Source of the DNA: Armatimonadia bacterium
GTDB taxonomy: Bacteria; Armatimonadota; Zipacnadia; Zipacnadales; JABUFB01
NCBI GenBank assembly: GCA_039679385.1
Contig: JBDKVB010000050.1
Location: 62,001-126,000 of the forward strand
Length of the DNA stretch: 64,000 bases
Reading direction: 5' to 3'
Below the pieces are notes generated by a model that made no database searches, was not told the DNA's origin, and saw only the letters and a program-made list of their open reading frames with translations. Both the position numbers and the translations under genes were made by a program. This document shows positions 24,808 through 32,786 of the stretch, in pieces (position 1 is the stretch's first letter; every line of letters begins with the position of its first letter).

Positions 24808-27360
24808 ATGACCACACTGAGCATCTGCAACCAGCGCCGGGTAACTCAACCTCGTCGGCAGAACCTCGCCCGCCGGACCTCGACATGGTGGGCTCTTCCG
24901 CTGCTAAGCCTCGCCCTTGGTTCCCTCATCCTGACAGCCTGCTGTGCGGAGGGCGCCTGGGAGACCTGGACCGCCTCAACCCAGCGGGACGACTGCCACT
25001 GGGTCTGGACATCGCCTGCGGGTGAGATGCAGGTTAGCCTCGTGCAGTCTGCCGAGGGCGTCTATGTGCTCACCCTTGGCCCGGAGGGACGAAGGACCGG
25101 CACTGCGACGAAGGCCACCGTCAAGACGGGCGTAGTCGAGCTGCCCGGCCTACCGCCCTTGACCTTCAGCTACCAGGGCCAGTCCCTGCGCTGCACTGTG
25201 CCGGTCGCTGCCGGTGAGTGGTTCCGGGGTCTCGGCGACGATCCCTCAGGCCTCAACCAGCGCGGCAAGACAGTCCTGTGGACTGCCGAGGGCGTGGAGC
25301 GTCGCCCCGGTGGTTCGGCCGCCTTCCCGGCACCGGTGCTGTTCAGCTCGGCGGGATACGGCCTCGCAGTCGAGGTGACCGCCCAGGGCAGTCTGGGAGT
25401 CACCGGCGAGCCAGCGCAGGTCGTGGCAAGGTCGGAAGCTGGGCGATTGGCGCTGACCCTCGTGACCGGAGCAACCGTCGCCGAGCAGATGCAGCACTAC
25501 CACACCAGTCGAGGCCCGGTGACCTGTCCACCCGAGTGGGTCTTCGGAGTCTGGTTCGCACCGAACGGCCAGCACACTCAGTCCGTGGTGGAGCAGAGTC
25601 TGCGACGCTGGAAGGCTCTCGGGTGGCCTGCTCCCGTGGTTCCTGTGCGGGGCTGGGAAGGGGTCGGCGACGCCGTCACTGCAGCGGGATTCCCCGACCT
25701 GCGATCAATGGTTCAGGGCTTGCATGAGGAGGGTGCACGGGTGCTGTTGGCGGATCGGCGTGCCTTCCTGCCTCTCCAGACGGCACCGGAGGGCTCTGCA
25801 GCCCTCTTCGCTGTCAGGGAGGCCGACGGTACCCGCCGGTCGGCAACCCGCGAAGAGTGTGACCGACAGCTCCCGCGCCTGTATGAGCCCCTCGCAGAGG
25901 CCGGAGTGGACGGGCTCCTTGGGGTGTGTGCCCTGGAGCCCGGACTGGGGCCGGCGCTCAACGGTCAGGCACAGGCCTACGCTGCTTTCCCCTGGGCACG
26001 CTTCCGCGCTTCGGCGGGCTCAGACACCGTCCTCGGGCTAACCGGGAAGGGAGGCTCGCCGACACCGGGAAGCGTGGTGATCGCCGATGCTCCGCAGGCC
26101 GGCTGGTCGGGACTACGGGCCAACCTGCGGACGATCCTCTCGCTGGGTCACAGTGGCAGCGCCTACTGCGGGTGCGCGATCCCGGCGGCCGAGGAGACCG
26201 GGAAGCGGCCATCGACGGAGCTCTACCTTCGTGCCGTCGAGGCGGAGGCGCTGAGCCCCCTGATGGTCATGCAAGGTGCCGGCGGGCAGGAGCCCTGGGA
26301 CTGGGATAGCGAGACCGAGACGACCGCGCAGTCCTGGAGCTGGATGCGCGAGAGCTTCTCCCCGCACCTGTATTCGGTCGCGCTGGAGTCTGCGCTGACC
26401 GGTGCTCCCGTGGCACGCTCTCTGGCCTGGGTCTCTCCTGCCGATGGGGAGGCCATGGCCGTTGATGACGAGTTCGTTCTGGGCGACAGTCTGCTGGTGG
26501 CTCCGGTCTGTACGCCAAAGGGCCAACGCAGCATCTACCTTCCCGCGGGCGGCTGGATGGACTTGATCGACGGAAGCGAGTACCACGGTCCGACCCACGC
26601 CGAAGCTCAGGCTCCCCTTACCCATCTGCCGCTCTACCTGCGCGAGGGTGCCATCGTCCCAATGAAGTTGAGCCCTGACCTGCTCCTGGGTGCCGATATG
26701 AGCGAGAGCCACCGGAAGGCCCTGGAGATCCTGCCACCCTTCGGTCATGGTCAGAGTTCCTACCTGTGGCGCTGGGGCACCGGTGAGGCCCTCCTGAACT
26801 GCCGTCGTCGGGCCGAGGAGATCGTCTTCCGCGCTCACGGTCGTCAGTTGCCCGTGCGCACGCTGCTCCGGTTCGAGGTCGGCCCGCCTGCAGAAGTGAG
26901 CGTGGACGGCAAGTCGCTCAAGGAGCTCACGGAGGAACAAGTCGCCGAGGGAGAGAAGCGAGGCTACTACTACCGCAAGACTGAGCAGGTCTGCTTCCTG
27001 TACCCCGGCGATGACTGGGAGGAAGTCACGATCCTCGAGGAGCACGGCCAGTTGCGCTTCGTCGACTGGCTGGCTCCGACCCGTGTGGCAGTCGACGCGG
27101 GTCCGGCCAAGGTCGCCGTCAGTTTGCCGGAGCTCGCTCCGGGTGCGGTGCCGTCGCTGTCCTATACCTACCTGGAATCCGGGGGCGCCATCGTAGGCGA
27201 GAAGACAGGACCCTCGCGGTGGAGCTTTGCCATACCCCTGGAGAAGGCCGAGGAGGACGAGGAGCTGGTCTGGCAGGTCAAGGCGAAGGCCAAGACCGAC
27301 GAGATCATCTCCTCACGCGAGCGCCGCACGCTCGTTCTCGCACACCGTGAAACGCGCTGA
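24808..27360 (+). CDS. Secreted GH31-like protein lacking the usual nucleophile Asp
   Basis: 850 residues from ATG 24808 (AGAAGG upstream). A hydrophobic signal (LPLLSLALGSLILTACC) suggests export, perhaps as a lipoprotein. GH31 features: EWFRGLGDD in the N-terminal beta-sandwich, EWVFGVWFAPNGQ at barrel entry, IADAPQAGWSGLRANLRTILSLGHSG matching the acid/base region (Asp about 427), and the strong VLGDSLLVAPV and GGWMDLIDG...LPLYLREGAIVP tail. Where GH31 enzymes have WxDMNEP with the nucleophile Asp, this protein has VCALEP (Cys about 374). It may be a binding protein or use another chemistry. Usual substrates of the family are alpha-glucosides or alpha-xylosides. The next gene is a dehydrogenase on the same strand. 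Confidence 0.8.
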   Translation: MTTLSICNQRRVTQPRRQNLARRTSTWWALPLLSLALGSLILTACCAEGAWETWTASTQRDDCHWVWTSPAGEMQVSLVQSAEGVYVLTLGPEGRRTGTATKATVKTGVVELPGLPPLTFSYQGQSLRCTVPVAAGEWFRGLGDDPSGLNQRGKTVLWTAEGVERRPGGSAAFPAPVLFSSAGYGLAVEVTAQGSLGVTGEPAQVVARSEAGRLALTLVTGATVAEQMQHYHTSRGPVTCPPEWVFGVWFAPNGQHTQSVVEQSLRRWKALGWPAPVVPVRGWEGVGDAVTAAGFPDLRSMVQGLHEEGARVLLADRRAFLPLQTAPEGSAALFAVREADGTRRSATREECDRQLPRLYEPLAEAGVDGLLGVCALEPGLGPALNGQAQAYAAFPWARFRASAGSDTVLGLTGKGGSPTPGSVVIADAPQAGWSGLRANLRTILSLGHSGSAYCGCAIPAAEETGKRPSTELYLRAVEAEALSPLMVMQGAGGQEPWDWDSETETTAQSWSWMRESFSPHLYSVALESALTGAPVARSLAWVSPADGEAMAVDDEFVLGDSLLVAPVCTPKGQRSIYLPAGGWMDLIDGSEYHGPTHAEAQAPLTHLPLYLREGAIVPMKLSPDLLLGADMSESHRKALEILPPFGHGQSSYLWRWGTGEALLNCRRRAEEIVFRAHGRQLPVRTLLRFEVGPPAEVSVDGKSLKELTEEQVAEGEKRGYYYRKTEQVCFLYPGDDWEEVTILEEHGQLRFVDWLAPTRVAVDAGPAKVAVSLPELAPGAVPSLSYTYLESGGAIVGEKTGPSRWSFAIPLEKAEEDEELVWQVKAKAKTDEIISSRERRTLVLAHRETR

Positions 27361-27502
27361 AGAGGAGCGCGTTTGGCCACCAGTCTCAAGATCCTCGCGC
27401 CTGCCTGCATGGGGCTTAGGCTCTTCAGCGGCAGGCGTTACTGTGCCCTCTCCCGAGGGGGCGCTACCAACTGCAGAACCCCGTGAAAGGATGAACTGCC
27501 GC

Positions 27503-28507
27503 ATGGACAAGCTGGGAATTGCCATCATCGGCCTGCGCATGGGCTACTCGCACTTCCAGAACGCGCGGTCACTCAAGAACGCCGACCTTATCGCGGTGTG
27601 CGACCTGGACGAAGAACTCACCGAGCGCACGCAGCGGGAGTACCAGGTCCCCTTCGCAACCACGCGGTTCGAGGAGGTTCTGGAGCGCGACGATGTGAAC
27701 GTGGTCTCCATCACCACGCCGGACTACCTGCACCTTCCCCAGACGCTCGCGGCGCTGGAAGCCGGCAAGCATGTCCTGATCGAGAAGCCCATGGCGCTGA
27801 ACGTGGCCGAGTGCGAAGCGATGGTCAACAAGGCACGTGAGAAGAACCTGAAGCTGATGGTCGCCCACGTCTGCCGCTTCTACGACTTCTTCGCCCAGGT
27901 CAAGCGCTGGTCGGAAGACGGAACGCTGGGCAAGCCCTACTACATTGAGACCAGCTACCTCCACAACTACGAGGTCATTCCCGGCTATGACGGCTGGCGC
28001 TATGACCCGGAGAAGCGTCATCCCTTCGTGGGCGGAGCCTGCCATGCCGTCGATCTGGCCCGCTGGCTCGGCGGCGACATCGAGGAGGTTCACGCCTACG
28101 GGAACCACTTCAACATCCCGCAGCAGAAGTGGGAAGACCACATCATCGCCAATGTGAAGTTCACGAACGGTGCCATCGGGCGGATCATGAACTCCTCAGG
28201 CTGCGCCCATCCATACAACATCGAGTGCGAAGTCTGGGGAACCAAGGGCAGCATCGCCGGCGACAACACGCACGATACCGCCCAACTCGCCCTCCGTCAG
28301 ACCGGCTACAGCAAGTGGCTTAGCTATCCGAAACCGACCATGGCGAAGGCGATTGCCAGCGAGCTGTCGCACTTCGTGGACTGCATCGTCGAAGACAAGA
28401 CGCCGCTGATCGACGGAGTTGACGGCGCGAAGACCATCGCCACCTGCTGGGCCGTCATCGAGTCCGTGGCGACCGGGCAGCCGCAGAAGGTGCGCAACGA
28501 CTTCTAG
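27503..28507 (+). CDS. Gfo/Idh/MocA-family NAD(P)-dependent oxidoreductase
   Basis: 334 residues from ATG 27503 (an in-frame ATG at 27491 is also possible; AAGGA lies between). The N-terminal Rossmann fold begins LGIAIIGLRMGYSHFQNA and continues to VCDLDEELTERT. EKPMALN carries the conserved Lys/Pro of the family, and GGACHAVDLARWLGG holds the catalytic His/Asp pair. Members oxidise or reduce sugar or inositol carbons. RMGYSH replaces the common G-x-G-x-x-G, a small deviation. It is 142 bases after the GH31-like gene and convergent with a second member of the same family, which suggests a sugar oxidation pathway. Confidence 0.93.
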   Translation: MDKLGIAIIGLRMGYSHFQNARSLKNADLIAVCDLDEELTERTQREYQVPFATTRFEEVLERDDVNVVSITTPDYLHLPQTLAALEAGKHVLIEKPMALNVAECEAMVNKAREKNLKLMVAHVCRFYDFFAQVKRWSEDGTLGKPYYIETSYLHNYEVIPGYDGWRYDPEKRHPFVGGACHAVDLARWLGGDIEEVHAYGNHFNIPQQKWEDHIIANVKFTNGAIGRIMNSSGCAHPYNIECEVWGTKGSIAGDNTHDTAQLALRQTGYSKWLSYPKPTMAKAIASELSHFVDCIVEDKTPLIDGVDGAKTIATCWAVIESVATGQPQKVRNDF

Positions 28508-28550
28508 CCGCGCGGCTGGCGGAACCGGCGACTGCAAGCAGACAGCAAGA

Positions 28551-28591
28551 AGGGCCGTGCCGACCTCCTCTCAGGGGTCCCGCACGGCCCT
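28551..28591. terminator. Bidirectional hairpin between convergent dehydrogenase genes
   Basis: AGGGCCGTGC (28551-28560) pairs with GCACGGCCCT (28582-28591), 10 bp perfect, 21-base loop. Followed by CTCGCTTTG on the plus side, so the T-tract is poor. Its place between two converging stops supports a terminator. Confidence 0.6.
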
Positions 28592-28635
28592 CTCGCTTTG
28601 CTGTAGTGTTGATTCCGGATCAGGGCGACCCCGGG

Positions 28636-29640
28636 CTAGAGCATGCCCTTCTTCAGGTCAATGACCCCGCCGGTTGCGGCTGAGCGGTAGCAGGCCTCAA
28701 GTAGCGCGACGGTGTAGAGGCTGTCGCGGCCCGAGGTAGGTGGCTCGACGCCATCCTCAAGGGCATCGAGGAGGCCGCCCAGACAGCGGAAGGTAGCCTC
28801 GCCCTTGCCGTCGCCGCCGAAGGGGTTGACCCACTGCTTCAGAGGAGTCTGGCGGTTACCGGCCTCGAAGAGCATGACGCCGTGGTGGTCGATCCCCAGC
28901 ATGGCCGTCTCCCCCTCGATCAGCGTCTCGGTCCGCGCCATGGGCGAGGAGAAGCTCTGGACGTAGGAGACGGCGATTCGCTCGGGGAAGCGAAGGTGGA
29001 CAAAGGCTTCCGTCTCGCCCGCGCACTGGATGGCCGGCGAGCTACGCAGGGCGCAGACGACAGCCTCGGCCTCCTTGCCCAGGAACCAGCGGAAGCCGTC
29101 CAGCCAGTGTACGCCCATGATGGCCAGCGCATGACGGTTGCTCCGGGCCATCCAGCCGTTGTCCTGGCGGAAGGTCAGGTCCTGGTGGACGGCCCCGAGG
29201 ACCGCACCGATGGTCCCTTCGGCAACGATGCTCTTGGCTAACTCAAAGCCGTAATGGTACCGGTAGTTATGGTTGACGGCCAGGCCGACCCCGGCGGCTT
29301 GACAGACTTCGACGATCTTGCGTGCCTCAGCGAGACCGTCGGCCAGGGGATTCTCGACGAGGATATGCTTCTCGGACTCCGCAAGCCGCTTGATGATCTC
29401 GAAGCGCAGCGGCGTAGGCGTGCAGACGATGGCGACATCGAAGCTGCACTTGGTCAGCAGGTCATCGACGCTGACGAAGGACTTGCCGATGTGGTACTTC
29501 TCACAGAACTGCTGCAGCCGCTGGGCGTCTGGGTCACAGGCAGCGATGACCCGGACGCGGCTCTCATGCTTCAAGCAGGCGTCCAGGTGTATGAGTGAGG
29601 CGTCCCCACACCCGATTACGACCAAGTCATACGTTCCCAA
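28636..29640 (-). CDS. Gfo/Idh/MocA-family oxidoreductase, second member
   Basis: 334 residues, TTG start at 29640 with GGAGGACC 7 bases upstream. N-terminal YDLVVIGCGDASLIHLDACL (Rossmann fold), ACDPDAQRL, and VENPLADGLAE in place of the usual EKPxA, so the conserved Lys is replaced by Asn. MGVHWLDGFRWFLG matches the catalytic His region. The EKP change may affect nucleotide binding or catalysis and sets it apart from the protein at 27503-28507. It sits in the same strand group as the amidohydrolase gene ending at 29762. Confidence 0.85.
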   Translation of the reverse strand: MGTYDLVVIGCGDASLIHLDACLKHESRVRVIAACDPDAQRLQQFCEKYHIGKSFVSVDDLLTKCSFDVAIVCTPTPLRFEIIKRLAESEKHILVENPLADGLAEARKIVEVCQAAGVGLAVNHNYRYHYGFELAKSIVAEGTIGAVLGAVHQDLTFRQDNGWMARSNRHALAIMGVHWLDGFRWFLGKEAEAVVCALRSSPAIQCAGETEAFVHLRFPERIAVSYVQSFSSPMARTETLIEGETAMLGIDHHGVMLFEAGNRQTPLKQWVNPFGGDGKGEATFRCLGGLLDALEDGVEPPTSGRDSLYTVALLEACYRSAATGGVIDLKKGML

Positions 29641-29761
29641 GGTGGTCCTCCCCCCGGAGTGTACGTCGGGCAGGAAGGACCAGCAGCGCCGCAGCGCCCG
29701 CTTGCTCTCCCTGCCCGCTCACGCCCACGATACCACGGGCGTGACAGTTGTGGCCATGCAG

Positions 29762-31024
29762 CTAACCCTCGATGCCCAGATAGAGCCGCCGAGGGTTCTC
29801 GTACAGGACCGCCCGCGCCAGGTCGCCCATCATGTCGCGCTGGATGAGGCCTTCGTCGACAATCTCAGCGAGTGAATTGGCCAAGCGGTTGCGCGACAGC
29901 GTTACCTTCCCATAGATCCACTCGACACAGTAAGCGTCGGAGTAGAAGGCGTTCCACTTGTTCATGGGAAGCATCTCGAGACGGTCGCGGAAGAACTCGG
30001 ACAGGGTGCTCGGCGTGAAGCCCTGCCACCAGGCCCCCGAGAGCCACAGGTTCGGATAGTTGCGGGCCAGCACAGCCGCCTCATGGCTCATGACGCGCGT
30101 CGCCATGAACACGTCGAAGTTCGTATTCCGGTGCTCAGAGAAGAAGGGAACCAGGGCCCGGAGCCACTCGGGACGGTACATGCTCACCTGCGGGCCGCCG
30201 TCTTCCATGGTCATGGAACCGAAGAAGAGCTGGATGACGATTCCCAGTTCCCCGCAGGCCCTTGCGGTGCAGTCGGCCGTGAAGGAGGCTAGCTGGTCTC
30301 GCTCGGAAGCGTCCATATGGGCGCCGGCGCAGGCCTTGTGGATGAGGGCGTTGGCACGCCCCTCCTCAATGTGGCTGTAGGTCCAGGTGATCGGAGCCCA
30401 GACGTGCAGGGCCCGCAGTTGGTGCTCAGACGCCAGCGAGTTCACCTCGGCGGTGATGGCCTCGCACACCGCGTGGGCCGAATCTGCCTCCTTGGAGATG
30501 CGTCCAAGGCAGTGACCCGCCCGGGCACTGAGAGCCGGACAGAAGAGCGACTCCCCGTAGTCATACATGAAGTACCGCTGTGGCAACCGGGCCGGAACGT
30601 GGTAGTCTGCCGAGGCCATCTCAACGCGCGCCAGGTCAAGCACACGGTCCTCCCACTGCGGATCCCCGACCCTCTCGGCCACCGCATCCCACAGCCACTC
30701 CCAGTTCGACTCGTCCAGGTAAGGGTGCTGGAACCCGTACAGGTCACGGGCCATGTTCATGAAACACCAGTGGTTGACCGTGTTTCGCGTCCACTTAAGG
30801 AAGGGCACGGCCTGCGCCACCCGGTCTTTCGGCTCGATGTCCTTGTCGAAGAAGACCTCTCGCGGGCAACCGGCGCACCGGATATCGGTAGCCAGCCAGT
30901 GGTAGGAGAGCAAGGTCCACAGGTCCGCTGCCTGCCATACTCCCCGCGTTCCCTGGTGGCTGTGCACGTCAATCGCCATGGTCTGGTCGACCAGCTCGTG
31001 GGCGTACTGTTTCAGGTCAGTCAT
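29762..31024 (-). CDS. Amidohydrolase-fold protein related to uronate isomerase
   Basis: 420 residues. AIDVHSHQG (about 18-26) gives the metal-binding His-x-His of the amidohydrolase superfamily. The C-terminal NLWLSGAWWQGFTPSTL, MLPMNKWNAFYSDAYCVEWIYGK resembles the end of glucuronate/galacturonate isomerases (UxaC) with the metal-ligand Asp (SDAY). UxaC converts hexuronates to keto acids. This protein is shorter than classic UxaC (about 470) and divergent, so a related hydrolase or isomerase is possible. The ATG at 31024 has GGTGAG upstream. Its neighbours are sugar dehydrogenases and an FAD oxidoreductase on the same strand. Confidence 0.75.
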   Translation of the reverse strand: MTDLKQYAHELVDQTMAIDVHSHQGTRGVWQAADLWTLLSYHWLATDIRCAGCPREVFFDKDIEPKDRVAQAVPFLKWTRNTVNHWCFMNMARDLYGFQHPYLDESNWEWLWDAVAERVGDPQWEDRVLDLARVEMASADYHVPARLPQRYFMYDYGESLFCPALSARAGHCLGRISKEADSAHAVCEAITAEVNSLASEHQLRALHVWAPITWTYSHIEEGRANALIHKACAGAHMDASERDQLASFTADCTARACGELGIVIQLFFGSMTMEDGGPQVSMYRPEWLRALVPFFSEHRNTNFDVFMATRVMSHEAAVLARNYPNLWLSGAWWQGFTPSTLSEFFRDRLEMLPMNKWNAFYSDAYCVEWIYGKVTLSRNRLANSLAEIVDEGLIQRDMMGDLARAVLYENPRRLYLGIEG

Positions 31025-31144
31025 GGAATCTCACCTGGCTCCGGGTCAGGTTACGGTGTCTCTCACACACACGCTGTTCATGACACTCAGCCTGTGCCTG
31101 CGCCCTGCATGATTTCACCGCACCGGGCGTGGCAACCTGCTTGC

Positions 31145-32602
31145 TCACGCATCTTCCTGCGCCAGGTAGGCAGTCAGTTCCGGAGGCGTCGGCCACTCCA
31201 ACTGCACGTGCTGCTCGCGGAGCGCACTGCGGAGGCTGTCGGGCGGCACCTGGTCCAGGCTCACTCCGAGGCGGTCGGCAAGGGCTGCAGCGGTGCCTGC
31301 GGCTTGGCCGAGCTCCATCATGGTACGAGTCAGCCGGCAACTGGAGGCGGCCAGGGCACTGAAACCGGCTGCCCGGCAGGCGACGAGAAGGTTGCACATT
31401 CCACGCGGGATCAGGCACCGGTAGGGTATGCCGTAGGGCTGCCTTACCTCGCCGAGTGCTGCTCCCTGCCCGTGACGGTCCATGGCGTGGTCGGCGATCG
31501 CGATGACGTCCGTGTGGCTCTGTCCGCTCAGGCCGGCCATGAGGTCAAGCTGCGTGAGGACATACTCGGTGACCACTCGTTGGGACTCTCGCACGCCCAG
31601 CGCCGGGGCAATCCAGGAGAGACGGTAGCTGCGGAACTCGGGCCAGTTGGTCTGCACGAAATGCCAGTGACACAGCACCCGGCGTCGAGCCTCCGCATAG
31701 GCGGCTGCAGGCCCCAGGTCGAGGTACTCGCGCCCCTCCAGAGTCGGCAGCATGTTCATCATGTAGTCACCGCTCGGGAGACGGGCTGCACTCACCGAGG
31801 GGAGAGAAGGTCGCCACCAGCACTTTTGGGGCACTTCTGGTGGAAGCGATTCCACTAGCGAGGTGACAGCAGGTGTCACCCTGTAAACCAAAGTAACGCC
31901 GTTGATGCGGTCGGTAGACTGCTCGGGAGCGCCGGGTTCGCCGAAGCGCGAACGCGGCTCCTGGCCGCCCATCATCTCGCACCCGGCGGCGGCGCAGACC
32001 ACGGCATCGCCGGTCGCATCGATGAAGGACCGGGCCCTAATAACGGAACCATCAGCAAGACGGACCGATCGGAGCGAGTCCGCGTCACAGTCCACTCCCA
32101 CGCAGGGGGCGCTGGTGAGGAGGGTGCACTGGCCGGTCTGTGCAAGCAACTCATGGACGGCCCGCAGGTACTGGTCGGGGTCGGTGATAACACCGTGCCA
32201 GACCGCGCGACAGTAGGCCTCGTTGGCTACCTGTCCGGGAGGCACATGGCGCTGGAGGGTGTCGCGGTAGTGCAGAGCGGGATCGGGCACCAGCTCGCCA
32301 CCGGGAAAGGGTACCTTGCCCTTCTCCGTGGGCCAGGACTGATGCCTGCCGAAGCTGTAGATGCCAACGCCGCCGGGAAGACGCTTGAGGCGCTTGTACA
32401 GATCGAAGGGGATGCCGGTCGTGCCGGCGCCCATCTCCCACACGTTGATCCCGGCACGGACCATCGTGCCACCGATGACGTCGGCCGCCTCGATGAGCAG
32501 CACCGAGAGGCCAAGGCGCGAGGCGGCCAGCGCAGCGGCAATCCCGCCACTGCCGGCGCCGATCACGGCCAAGTCGTACTGACCGTCACTAGACGTGCGC
32601 AC
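31145..32602 (-). CDS. FAD-dependent oxidoreductase (FAD_oxidored family)
   Basis: 485 residues, GTG start at 32602 with AGGTGAT upstream. The dinucleotide-binding motif is LAVIGAGSGGIAAALAASRLG with VLLIEAADVIGGT, then GINVWEMGAGTTGIP. FIDATGDAVVCAAAGCE is the second FAD contact, and the C-terminal GIPYRCLIPRGMCNLLVACRAAG is typical of PF12831-like proteins in sugar and glycan loci. No signal peptide, so cytoplasmic. The substrate is unknown; an oxidised sugar or hydroxy acid is plausible from the neighbours. Divergent from the GH106-like gene at 32787. Confidence 0.88.
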   Translation of the reverse strand: MRTSSDGQYDLAVIGAGSGGIAAALAASRLGLSVLLIEAADVIGGTMVRAGINVWEMGAGTTGIPFDLYKRLKRLPGGVGIYSFGRHQSWPTEKGKVPFPGGELVPDPALHYRDTLQRHVPPGQVANEAYCRAVWHGVITDPDQYLRAVHELLAQTGQCTLLTSAPCVGVDCDADSLRSVRLADGSVIRARSFIDATGDAVVCAAAGCEMMGGQEPRSRFGEPGAPEQSTDRINGVTLVYRVTPAVTSLVESLPPEVPQKCWWRPSLPSVSAARLPSGDYMMNMLPTLEGREYLDLGPAAAYAEARRRVLCHWHFVQTNWPEFRSYRLSWIAPALGVRESQRVVTEYVLTQLDLMAGLSGQSHTDVIAIADHAMDRHGQGAALGEVRQPYGIPYRCLIPRGMCNLLVACRAAGFSALAASSCRLTRTMMELGQAAGTAAALADRLGVSLDQVPPDSLRSALREQHVQLEWPTPPELTAYLAQEDA

Positions 32603-32786
32603 AGATCACCTGGGCAAAGGGCATTGTGGGCCAATTCCCTCTTGTCGCCCGCGCACCTTCTTTCGGCAGTTCGGAGGAGGCTGAGAGAGCCCGGGAGAAG
32701 GTAGTCTTGCAGGGCTGGAGGTAGCCTCTTTGGGGGTACGACAGGCCCTGTGCAGCACAGACATCGTGAAGGAGTTGCTCCCTATC

